A stretch of 64,000 nucleotides of DNA from CAITWF01 sp038231575 (GTDB taxonomy: Bacteria; Verrucomicrobiota; Verrucomicrobiia; Opitutales; Opitutaceae): assembly GCA_038231575.1 (NCBI GenBank), contig JBBRLB010000005.1, positions 1-64,000 of the forward strand, in the 5' to 3' direction. Below are positions 48,441 through 56,325 of this stretch, one piece after another. Under the pieces are notes generated by a model. That model worked only from the letters and a program-made list of their open reading frames with translations, did no database searches and was not told the DNA's origin. The position numbers and the translations under genes are program-made. Within the stretch, counting starts at the first letter, position 1, and each line of letters starts with the position of its first letter.

Positions 48441-49714
48441 AAAAAACTTCCGCCTCCCCTTTCCGCACGCTGGGGCCGAGTGCGGACGCTGCCCCGGAAG
48501 CCGGCGAACTCGCCGCGCTCCACCGGCGCGTCCGCGAGGCGGAGGAAACCATCCGGGCCATCCGCTCGGGCGAAGTCGACGCCGTCGTCATCACGCGCAA
48601 TCGCGGCGCCAAGATCTTTACCCTCGAAGGCATCGACCACGCCTATCGCGAACTGATCGAAACGATGAACGAGGGCGCGCTGACGCTCACGGTCGACAAA
48701 AAAATTCTCTACGCCAATTCGTGTTTCGCGCGCATGGTCAAATCCCCGCTGGAGAAAGTGACCGGCAGCTCATTCCTGCGCTTTATTTCCGCTGAGGATC
48801 AAGCGGCCCTGCGCTCGCTCCTGGAGAAAGCGGGCAAGGCCGGCGCCAAAATCCAAATGCAGCTCAAGGTCGGTGACGGATCGAGCCTGCCGGTGCAGAT
48901 CTCCGTTCGCGCCCTCGCCGAGGATGGTCTCGGCCACGTCATCGTCGGCCTCGTCGTCACCGATATGTCCGAGTCCAAGCGCACCGAGGAATTGATGCGG
49001 TCGCTGACCCGCCGCGTGGTGGACGTGCAGGAAGCCGAACGGGCGGACGTCGCCGTGGAACTGCATGACCACATCACCCAATTGCTCTGCGCCATTCTTT
49101 TTCGGTGCCAGGCGCTGGTGGACGAACTGTCCACGAGTAAAGGTCCGTCGCTGATCGAGGCCATGCGCCTGCGCGACATGCTGGGCCAGACCGCCCAGGA
49201 GGTGGACCGCATCTCACGCACGCTGCGACCGAGCGTCTTGGATCAACTCGGCTTGGGCGCCCTGCTCAGCGCGACGAGCACCGCCTTCGCCGATCGCACC
49301 GGCGTGTCGGTGAAGCTGACGTGCGCGCTGCTCACGTCGCGCCTGCCGGCCGACACCGAGCTCGCGCTCTACCGAATTTTACAGGAGGCCCTGAAGAACA
49401 TCGAAAGGCACGCCCGCGCCCGTCACGTGATCGTCACGCTGACGAAGCAGGTCGACAGCGTGTGCCTTTCAATCAAGGACGATGGCATCGGCTTCGACTT
49501 GGAACACCTTCCCGAGCGCCGGAAAAAGAGCGGCGACCTCGGCCTCCTCGGCATGCGCGAACGCGCGACCTATGTTGGCGGCGTGCTCGACATCAAATCC
49601 GTCCGCCGCGCAGGCACGGAGATCGACGTCCGCATTCCTGTGCCCGTCAGTGATATCGTCGGAAATTCCCTGGCCGCCGAAGTCGTTTTGCGAGCGTCCA
49701 AAAGATCTGCTTAA
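48437..49714 (+). CDS. PAS / HisKA_3 histidine kinase of the kai operon (GTG start)
   Basis: 425 residues. A coiled-coil N-terminus (LAALHRRVREAEETIRAIRS) leads to a PAS domain at about 65-182 (ELIETMNEGALTLTVDKKIL; HVIVGLVVTDMSESKRTEEL). HisKA_3 has H210 in VAVELHDHITQLLCAILFRC. The HATPase shows ILQEALKNIERHARA, IKDDGIGFDLEHLPE and LGLLGMRERATYVGGVLD. The start is GTG at 48437, overlapping the preceding stop by 4 bases. In cyanobacteria the clock output kinase SasA carries a KaiB-like domain; here the kinase has PAS instead, and the KaiB modules are separate genes. It could be an output kinase for a KaiC-based timer or stress switch. No regulator is adjacent. Confidence 0.9.
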   Translation: MKKTSASPFRTLGPSADAAPEAGELAALHRRVREAEETIRAIRSGEVDAVVITRNRGAKIFTLEGIDHAYRELIETMNEGALTLTVDKKILYANSCFARMVKSPLEKVTGSSFLRFISAEDQAALRSLLEKAGKAGAKIQMQLKVGDGSSLPVQISVRALAEDGLGHVIVGLVVTDMSESKRTEELMRSLTRRVVDVQEAERADVAVELHDHITQLLCAILFRCQALVDELSTSKGPSLIEAMRLRDMLGQTAQEVDRISRTLRPSVLDQLGLGALLSATSTAFADRTGVSVKLTCALLTSRLPADTELALYRILQEALKNIERHARARHVIVTLTKQVDSVCLSIKDDGIGFDLEHLPERRKKSGDLGLLGMRERATYVGGVLDIKSVRRAGTEIDVRIPVPVSDIVGNSLAAEVVLRASKRSA

Positions 49715-49719
49715 AGGGA

Positions 49720-49800
49720 GGTCGGATGATCCTTAATCCGCCGTCGTCGAGCGTGCGACCGTCCTGAGCGGAGCGTTTAGGATAACGCGCCCGACCTTTT
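49720..49800. terminator. Long-stem structure between converging genes
   Basis: GGTCGG (49720-49725) pairs with CCGACC (49791-49796), followed by TTTT on the plus strand and preceded by AAAGGGA on the other side; a weaker inner pair is ATCCT/AGGAT. It separates the kai kinase (plus) and the deacetylase-like gene (minus). Confidence 0.5.
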
Positions 49801-49811
49801 TCGGCCTCCGT

Positions 49812-50630
49812 TTATTCGTGGAGCGGCACGTCGCCATTGGCCACGTCACGGAAAGCCACCACGCGGATGTCCGGCCGGCTCGCGAGCCACGCGGCGACTT
49901 CGTGCAGCACGTCGATGAAAGCGTCGTCGGGCGTCCCGTCGCGAAAGTATTCCCACCAATGCGTGACCACCACCGTCAGCGCGCGGCTCTCGATATCTCG
50001 GCGCACGGCCGCAAACATTTCCGCATACGGCCGGTGAAACGACAGCAGGCAGCCGGGATGGCTGAGCAGCGTCGTCTTCCCCGCGCGCCAGTGCGGACGC
50101 CGGGAAATTTTTTTCAACGCATACTCCGGCCACCACCGCAGCGGCATCCGGCCGGCCTCAAACCACCCCGTGGAAATCACCGGGAATCGCGCCGCCACCT
50201 CGAGATACGCCGCACGCGACATCCGATCGTAGGGCGCCACGAATGCCGCCGGCCGCGCGAAACCCGCCTCGCGCAGGCCATTCGCGCCGCGATCCAGCCG
50301 GCGGGAGAGTTCAAGCCGATTCACGCTGCCAAACTCGAGGTAGTCGTGATTACACCCGTGTTGGACGATGTGATAGCCGCGTTCGGCGCGGAGATAGTCC
50401 GTGAGTTCGCGGTTGTTCGCCATCGACGCCAATGCGTCCGCCGGCCCGTGACCCGCGGTGAGAAAACCTTCGAGCTTCCCATCGGGGGTCCGCATGGTGG
50501 TGCGCACCTCCGGGATCACCGCCAGATTCACGGGCAACCCCCGGTCGAGAAAGGGACGGTAGAGACGCTCGAGACTGGCGCGCGGCGTGAACGCGCACGT
50601 GTCATCGTCGCGCAGAATGACCGTGTGCAT
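49812..50630 (-). CDS. Polysaccharide-deacetylase-like protein (DUF2334-like)
   Basis: 272 residues with a NodB-like barrel pattern. MHTVILRDDDTCAFTPR provides an acidic catalytic-site motif. HIVQHGCNHDYLEF provides the H-x-x-x-H metal ligands, and PAAFVAPYDRMSRAAY, TTLLSHPGCLLSFHRPY and VVVTHWWEYF the later motifs. It likely acts on a surface polysaccharide. The start at 50630 follows the conserved opening; it overlaps the upstream glycosyltransferase gene by 29 bases. The longer frame to 50702 runs deeper into that gene and is not conserved. Confidence 0.82.
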   Translation of the reverse strand: MHTVILRDDDTCAFTPRASLERLYRPFLDRGLPVNLAVIPEVRTTMRTPDGKLEGFLTAGHGPADALASMANNRELTDYLRAERGYHIVQHGCNHDYLEFGSVNRLELSRRLDRGANGLREAGFARPAAFVAPYDRMSRAAYLEVAARFPVISTGWFEAGRMPLRWWPEYALKKISRRPHWRAGKTTLLSHPGCLLSFHRPYAEMFAAVRRDIESRALTVVVTHWWEYFRDGTPDDAFIDVLHEVAAWLASRPDIRVVAFRDVANGDVPLHE

Positions 50631-51867
50631 TTTTTTCCGCGATGAGCTCCGCATAAAATCGTTCCATCCGGCCCGCGAGCACGGCCGTGTCGAATTCCGC
50701 AATCACCTTCGCGCGGCCGGCCCCGCCCCACTCCGCGCTGCGTTCCGGCTTCGACCATAACTGCTCGACCGCCGCGTGTAACGTTTCCGGCCGCGCGAGA
50801 TCGAACAGCGATCCGTTCACGCCTTCGGTCACGAGCGCCGTCGCCCCCGACGTGCGGCTTGAGATCACGGGTGTGCCCGCCGCCCACGCCTCGAGGATCA
50901 CGAGCCCGAACGTCTCGGACAGCGACGGCAGCACGACCGCCCGCGCCTCCTGAAAAAGTCCAATCAGCCGCGGATCGCCGGGCGGCAATTTGCCGGTCAG
51001 CAGCACGGCGCCTTGCAGCCCTTCGCGCGTGATGCGCTGCTGCAACGCCTCGCCATACTCGCGATGCGTGCACGCGCCGACCAAGACCAGCAGCACGCGC
51101 GGATGCCGCCGCACGAGTTCCGCCGCCTGCGCGACCAGCCAGTCTTGATTCTTCACCGGATCGATCCGGCCGGGCACGAGCAGGACCGCCCGATCGCCGA
51201 TGGTCGGAAACGCCGCGCGCGCCGCCGCGCGTTGATCGGGCGCGAACCGCGCGGCCGGCACGCCGTGCGGCTGCACAAACACGCGCCGGCCCGGATGCCG
51301 CTCACGAATCAACGCCGCCTCGCGCTCGTTCACCGTCACGATCGCGTCGGACTCCCCGAAGAGATGCCGTGCCCGCAGCATCATCCCCAGCGGCCGGCCC
51401 CAGTCCCAGCCCCCGGCCGGCCGGTGCAATTCCTCCCGCACCGCCGCCGGCAGATCGTAGGCCCCGCCGTGCACGCTCAGCACGAACGGCAGCCGCCGCT
51501 TGCGCGCCACCGCGCGTCCGATCGCCCCGAGGCGGCCCAACGCATGCGAATGGATCACGTCGAGCCCCGGCTCGCGCCACAACGCGAGCATCAGATCGAA
51601 CGAGAGCACGTTGCCGCCCACGGCGATCATCTGGCGTTTGCGCTCCGCCGATATTCCCCACACCGGCACGAACGCCCGGAACCGTCGCACCGTGCAACCG
51701 ATCGCCACGAGCGGATCCGTCGTCGTGACCGCGGCGCTCAGCCGCGGCGCATACACGATCGACGCGACCTCCCGCCCGACCAAACCCGCGGCCAGCCGCT
51801 CGATGGCCGTCTCGGTGCCGCCCCACTCCGTGGGATCGTATTTGCGTAAAAGATGAGCGACGCGCAT
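50602..51867 (-). CDS. GT4-family glycosyltransferase
   Basis: 421 residues, GT-B fold: MRVAHLLRKYDPTEWGGTET and DVIHSHALGRLGAIGRAVAR on the acceptor side; VLLVPGRIDPVKNQDWLVAQ and VLPSLSETFGLVILEAWAAG (E-x7-E) on the donor side. It belongs to the second surface-polysaccharide cluster and is separated from the ligase/polymerase gene by 3 bases. Sugar specificity is unknown. Confidence 0.92.
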   Translation of the reverse strand: MRVAHLLRKYDPTEWGGTETAIERLAAGLVGREVASIVYAPRLSAAVTTTDPLVAIGCTVRRFRAFVPVWGISAERKRQMIAVGGNVLSFDLMLALWREPGLDVIHSHALGRLGAIGRAVARKRRLPFVLSVHGGAYDLPAAVREELHRPAGGWDWGRPLGMMLRARHLFGESDAIVTVNEREAALIRERHPGRRVFVQPHGVPAARFAPDQRAAARAAFPTIGDRAVLLVPGRIDPVKNQDWLVAQAAELVRRHPRVLLVLVGACTHREYGEALQQRITREGLQGAVLLTGKLPPGDPRLIGLFQEARAVVLPSLSETFGLVILEAWAAGTPVISSRTSGATALVTEGVNGSLFDLARPETLHAAVEQLWSKPERSAEWGGAGRAKVIAEFDTAVLAGRMERFYAELIAEKNAHGHSARR

Positions 51868-51870
51868 CGG

Positions 51871-53328
51871 CTACCCGCTTTCCGCCACGAGCATTTCTTC
51901 GCGCCCCGCCCCCGTGGGTTCGGCTTCGGTCGCGCGCCCCGACGCCACGCGGGCCGTCTGGCGCCGGAGCGCGGTCAGACTCGCCAGCGCGCCGAGCAAA
52001 ATGTAGAACGTGTAGAGAATGGGCGTCTGCCGATAAACCCACTCGGTGAGACTCTGGCCGAAAATTCCGCACACGCCGAAGAACAACCCGACGCCCATCA
52101 CCCGCATCGGATCCGCCCGCGGCAGCCGGAGGAACGCCGCGCCCATCCAAAACCAGCGCCCCCACAGCAACGCGAACAACGCGAGGCCCGGGATGCCGAG
52201 TTCGCCCAGCGTCAGTGCCGCGAGATTGTGCGCCGGCGCCGCGAGATAGGAGTTGGCGTAAACCTCATCGTCCTCCGTGCCATAGATCGACGTGAGATAA
52301 TCATACTCTATAAACCGAAAACCCAGTCGCTGGCCGTAGGTGCGGCTCACGTGATACGACCAGTTGTTGAGTCCGACCCCAAAAAAATGATCCGTGATGA
52401 TCAGGTTGGCGAGGCGCAGATAAATCCCGCGCCCATCGACCGTCGGATCAAAATATTCCTCCTGCAGCGACGCCGCCGCGTAGCGCTCCTGCATCTTGCT
52501 CCACGATCCGGCGACCAGTGCCAGCGCGGCGGCGGCGAGAATTCCGCGCACCACGATTCGGCTGGCGGTCACTTGCCACGAGGCGCACGTGATAATCGTC
52601 CCCATGAGCACCACGGCCAGCACGGGAATGCCCGCGCGCGAAAACGTGAAGATGAGTCCGATCGTGCCCAGCCCGCCCGCCACCGCGCAAAACCACCGCA
52701 ATGCTCGCGACCACCCCGCAAACGCCGCCGCCACCAGCGGCGGCACCGTGAGGCAGAGATACATCGAGAGACTGTTCGCGTGGTCCAGCGTGCCCGCGAC
52801 GCGATCGAGCCGGCTGATGAAACGCTGCTTCACCGCCCAGATCCCCTCGAACCCCACCGCGCACCCGAGCGCAATCAGCAGCAGCGCCCACTCGCGTTTC
52901 GTGCGCACATAAGCCGCCGCCGCCAGGAACACCACGATCGCGCCGAACATCTTCGAGAGTTCGAAGGCGCCGAACTGTCTCGGGTCCGACGTCACCACCG
53001 ACACGACGGCGTAAATAAAATAGGCGAGCATCACGCCAAAGCTCGCGGGCCAGAACCAGCGCCGCGACTCGTCCCGCCGCCCGATCCAGCAACCCATGAG
53101 CAATCCGAAGGCGAGAATCTCAAGCAGCGTCACCTGCAGCCCACGCGTCGTCCCGCGATACCACGCCTGGCTGAAGAAATTCACCTCCATCCGCTCCGAG
53201 AACACCGCGCAGCTCACCATCACGAAAAAGAACCCGTCGCGCACACGACGCGACCACGTCGCCGCCACGGCACAGGCCAGCGTGAAAAAGGGAATCAACG
53301 CCAGCGCCAGCGCGTGCGATGGTTTCAT
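51871..53328 (-). CDS. O-antigen ligase / Wzy-type polymerase
   Basis: 485 residues with about 11-12 membrane helices. The large periplasmic loop near residues 290-370 (YFDPTVDGRGIYLRLANLII, HFFGVGLNNWSYHVSRTYGQ, APAHNLAALTLGELGIPGLA) contains the G-x-G-x-x-N and H-N-x motifs of the Wzy_C/WaaL domain. LDHANSLSMYLCLTVPPLVA and IFTFSRAGIPVLAVVLMG are the other conserved helices of the family. It either ligates glycans to lipid A-core or polymerises repeat units. The gene is followed (3 bases) by glycosyltransferase and deacetylase genes. Confidence 0.88.
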   Translation of the reverse strand: MKPSHALALALIPFFTLACAVAATWSRRVRDGFFFVMVSCAVFSERMEVNFFSQAWYRGTTRGLQVTLLEILAFGLLMGCWIGRRDESRRWFWPASFGVMLAYFIYAVVSVVTSDPRQFGAFELSKMFGAIVVFLAAAAYVRTKREWALLLIALGCAVGFEGIWAVKQRFISRLDRVAGTLDHANSLSMYLCLTVPPLVAAAFAGWSRALRWFCAVAGGLGTIGLIFTFSRAGIPVLAVVLMGTIITCASWQVTASRIVVRGILAAAALALVAGSWSKMQERYAAASLQEEYFDPTVDGRGIYLRLANLIITDHFFGVGLNNWSYHVSRTYGQRLGFRFIEYDYLTSIYGTEDDEVYANSYLAAPAHNLAALTLGELGIPGLALFALLWGRWFWMGAAFLRLPRADPMRVMGVGLFFGVCGIFGQSLTEWVYRQTPILYTFYILLGALASLTALRRQTARVASGRATEAEPTGAGREEMLVAESG

Positions 53329-53478
53329 GTGGACGACGTGGGCCGGACGCGCCGCGCCTGGCCGGAGCGGTTGGCCTTAACGCTGAACGCCGCATCCCTG
53401 GCCGCGCGCGAGGCGCACGGACCACCACGGTTCCCCTCGGGCAGCGCTGGCATGGCGGGTTCGCGCTTTCGCCACCGT

Positions 53479-54144
53479 TTATTTCGTCGCGCGCAGCAAA
53501 ATGTTCGTCGCGACCAGAAGATCGCGCAGCGGACGGCCCATGCCGCACGTCTTGACCTTGATCGAATGAAAACCCGCCGCGGCGGTGATGCGCGACAAGC
53601 TGCGGTTGGTATAGAAGCGAATGTGGGGGCTCGACGGCACGAAGTGCTCGTCCCAGTTGAACAGCGCGATCAGGATGTTTTTGAACCGCCCGTGATACGG
53701 CACGGTGACCATCAGCCGGCCGTTCGGCTTCAGAATCCGGTGCATTTCGCGCAGTGCGAACGACGGATCGAAGAGATGCTCCAGGACCTCGGAGCACCAG
53801 ACGACCTCAAACGTGCCGTCCGCAAAGGGAAAGCGCTCGGACACGTCATGCTGCTTGAAGGTGATCCCGGGAAATTTCTTGGCATTCTCCGCGATCTGCC
53901 CGGCCGAGATGTCGATCGCCGTGACGCGGGAGAAATGGTTGGCGAGATCGGCGGTAAAGGAGGCGTCGCCGCAGCCGACCTCCAGGACCGGCACGTTATT
54001 CGACAGATCGCGGAGCTCGTCGGTCATCCAGCGGCGCAAATTGGGCGCGTAGCCCTGATTGGAGCCGGAGAACGTGTGCTTACCGGCGGCCCAGTAAGTC
54101 TCATAATATTTTTTGTTTTGTGTGACGGTATCGGTGTCGCTCAT
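53479..54144 (-). CDS. Class I SAM-dependent methyltransferase
   Basis: 221 residues. Motif I is VPVLEVGCGDASFTADLANH, the acidic motif II is RVTAIDISAGQIAENAKKF, motif IV is FEVVWCSEVLEHLFDPSFAL, and then ILKPNGRLMVTVPYHGRFKN. This is the Methyltransf_11/UbiE-type small-molecule group, common in glycan clusters, where it methylates sugars or capping groups. It lies 23 bases downstream of the GT2 gene on the same strand. Confidence 0.9.
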   Translation of the reverse strand: MSDTDTVTQNKKYYETYWAAGKHTFSGSNQGYAPNLRRWMTDELRDLSNNVPVLEVGCGDASFTADLANHFSRVTAIDISAGQIAENAKKFPGITFKQHDVSERFPFADGTFEVVWCSEVLEHLFDPSFALREMHRILKPNGRLMVTVPYHGRFKNILIALFNWDEHFVPSSPHIRFYTNRSLSRITAAAGFHSIKVKTCGMGRPLRDLLVATNILLRATK

Positions 54145-54167
54145 GGAAATTTTTTACGGCGGCGGGA

Positions 54168-55340
54168 TTACTTGGCGGCGCTGACGGGAGTGGCGGAGAT
54201 CGTTTGGCGCGCGAGTTTCGGCCAGTAATTCGTGACGCCGCGGCGCAAAAACCGCGCGGCCTGCCAGCACGCGACCAGCGTCACGCCAAAGCCAGCCAGG
54301 GCCGCCGGGAAATGGGTGACGCGCTGCCAGCCGGGCATCTGGCCGAGCCGCCGCCAACGAAATCCGAGGATGCCAGGAAACAACTGCCAGAAGAAAAAAG
54401 TCCGCGCCACGTGCGCATCGATCAGTTTCTTCAGCCAGTCCGGGTCTTGCGCTTCGAAGCGCTGCAAGGTCGCGGCGAGCCGCGCGCGCTCGGGAGCGGG
54501 CAGCGTCATCACATGCTCGATAATCACGTGCACCGTCGCCTGGCCGATCATCTGGCGCTTCTGGTTGTTCAACACGTCGCGCCACGCCAGATAGGGATCG
54601 TAGAGATGCGTGGCTTCGCGCACCGAGACCACCTTGGTGGGGTCGAGGGGCGTCTGGAAAAAATTGGTGCAGATCGCGGCTTTGAAAAAGCCGTCGTCGT
54701 TGGCGAGCACGTCCCGCGGCAAATAAAGATTCCGCGCGATATCGGCGCGCAGGCAGTAGAGCATCCCGTTCAACCGGCCGGCGATCGTGCCCGTCATCTC
54801 GGAGGTCGCGAGCGAGAGGCGCTCCCGCAGCGTGGGCTGCGCGGCGTTGGCGATCCGCTTGACCGGCGTGTCCGATGCGCCGCCGAGATGCGCGTTGCGC
54901 TCCAGTTCGGTGAGGACGAGTTCCAAGGTGTCGGGGCGGTTGAACTCAATGTCCGCATCCATGAGACAAATGAAACGGGTCTCGCGCGCCGAATATTCGT
55001 GGACGAAACGATTCCACGCGTTGTTGCGGCCCGGCGTCGTGATGTCTTCCACGCGCGCGGTGAGTCCGCGGCGCGCGGGATGGTCGCGTTCCATCCGGGC
55101 AAAAATTTCCGCCGCCACCGGCACGGTGCGATCGCTGCAGCCGTTCGCGAGGCAGACGACCTCGCAGCGTTCGCCGCGCGCGGCGAGATGCGCAAAAAGG
55201 GATTGCCCGAACAGCGACGCCAGCATCGGCCCGATCGACGCCTCCTCATTCCACGCCATGATGCCGATCGAGAGGACAATCGGCGGTGGGGTCGGAGAAG
55301 CGGAGATGGTCATGCGGCGATAAACTGGAGCGGAAGCCAT
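54168..55340 (-). CDS. GT2-family glycosyltransferase with C-terminal membrane helix
   Basis: 390 residues, GT-A fold: VLSIGIMAWNEEASIGPMLA (UDP site), RCEVVCLANGCSDRTVPVAA, and LMDADIEFNRPDTLELVLTE with the D-x-D metal motif. A hydrophobic segment near residues 350-370 (FPAALAGFGVTLVACWQAAR) could anchor it. The start could be the ATG at 55340 or at 55313 (MTISASPTPPP); the latter looks more natural. It is divergent from another GT2 gene at 55447. Confidence 0.88.
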   Translation of the reverse strand: MASAPVYRRMTISASPTPPPIVLSIGIMAWNEEASIGPMLASLFGQSLFAHLAARGERCEVVCLANGCSDRTVPVAAEIFARMERDHPARRGLTARVEDITTPGRNNAWNRFVHEYSARETRFICLMDADIEFNRPDTLELVLTELERNAHLGGASDTPVKRIANAAQPTLRERLSLATSEMTGTIAGRLNGMLYCLRADIARNLYLPRDVLANDDGFFKAAICTNFFQTPLDPTKVVSVREATHLYDPYLAWRDVLNNQKRQMIGQATVHVIIEHVMTLPAPERARLAATLQRFEAQDPDWLKKLIDAHVARTFFFWQLFPGILGFRWRRLGQMPGWQRVTHFPAALAGFGVTLVACWQAARFLRRGVTNYWPKLARQTISATPVSAAK

Positions 55341-55397
55341 TCTGACTGATTGGCGCGCCGGCGGTTAGTGGGTCTTCACCTCCCTTCGACCGGGGCA

Positions 55398-55412
55398 GGG
55401 CATCACCCCATT
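55398..55412 (+). promoter_or_regulatory. GG-N6-CCCCAT motif copy
   Basis: GGGCATCACCCCATT ends 35 bases before the GT2 gene at 55447 and points toward it; it lies in the divergent interval between two GT2 genes. Confidence 0.45.
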
Positions 55413-55446
55413 GGCGCGAAGTCGCACCTCAGCGACACTCGGGGCC

Positions 55447-56325
55447 ATGGTCGAACCGCCCGTCAGCATCATCCTGCGCTCGTTCAACGAGGCGTGGGCG
55501 CTGCGTGACACGCTGCCCGCGCTCGCCGCGCAGAATTTTCGCCACTGGGAACTCATCGTCTTCGACTCCGGCTCCTCGGACGGATCGGTGGATTTGATCC
55601 GCGCGGTGCAGCCAAAACATTTCGTGCAACTGCTCCCGCACGAATACCGGCCGGGCCGCGTCCTCAACCAGGGCATGACCCTCGCCGGCTCCGCGCGCGT
55701 GATTTTTCTGAATGCCGACGCCACGCCGCAAAACGCCGATTGGCTTGGGCCGCTCGTGTCCGCGCTTGACGATCCGCAGGTGGCGGCGGTGTTCGGCCGG
55801 CAGATTGCGCGGCCCCATTGCGCCGCGGCGTTCGCGCACGATTATCAGCGGTGCTTCGGCGAACCCCGCGAGTCCGCCGGCTGGGACCATTTTTTCAGCA
55901 TGGTCAGCAGCGGGCTGCGCCGCGACGTGTGGGCGAAGCGCGGTTTCCGCGAAGCGATGCAGTATTCCGAGGACGACGAATACACGCGCTGGTGCCGCGC
56001 GCAGGGCTACAAAATCTCCTACTGCCCCGAGTCGGTGGTGATGCACTCGCACAACTACACCCCGCGCCAGGCCTACAAGCGCAGCTTCGGCGAAGCGTGG
56101 GCGCTGGCCGATGTGTGGAAAGGCGGGCCGAAAGATTTCAATGTGCCCCGCACCGTCCTGCTCGGCTGGCTGCGCGATGCGTGGGGCGATCTGCGCTACT
56201 GCCGGCAGCATGCCCAACTCCGCCAATGGCCGCAGGCGCTCGCGACCCGCTGGCAGCAGCGGCTCGGCCGGCTCCACGGGTTTCACGCCGGCTGGCAAAT
56301 GCACCGCGTCGATTCCGCGGTATGA
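55447..56325 (+). CDS. GT2-family glycosyltransferase
   Basis: 292 residues, GT-A fold: VSIILRSFNEAWALRDTLPA, LIVFDSGSSDGSVDLIRAVQ, RVIFLNADATPQNADWLGPL with the acidic metal site, and YSEDDEYTRWCRAQGYKISY as the catalytic-base region. The C-terminal 60 residues (tryptophan/arginine-rich) are less conserved. This resembles rhamnosyltransferase-type GT2 enzymes. The start at 55447 is chosen over the ATG at 55411 because of the family opening and the motif position. It overlaps the following gene by 4 bases. Confidence 0.9.
   Translation: MVEPPVSIILRSFNEAWALRDTLPALAAQNFRHWELIVFDSGSSDGSVDLIRAVQPKHFVQLLPHEYRPGRVLNQGMTLAGSARVIFLNADATPQNADWLGPLVSALDDPQVAAVFGRQIARPHCAAAFAHDYQRCFGEPRESAGWDHFFSMVSSGLRRDVWAKRGFREAMQYSEDDEYTRWCRAQGYKISYCPESVVMHSHNYTPRQAYKRSFGEAWALADVWKGGPKDFNVPRTVLLGWLRDAWGDLRYCRQHAQLRQWPQALATRWQQRLGRLHGFHAGWQMHRVDSAV

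Noticed and set aside
51853..54228. 791-codon plus-strand open frame
   Set aside because: It lies opposite the O-antigen ligase and methyltransferase genes and encodes low-complexity arginine/histidine-rich sequence; it is a product of high GC content.
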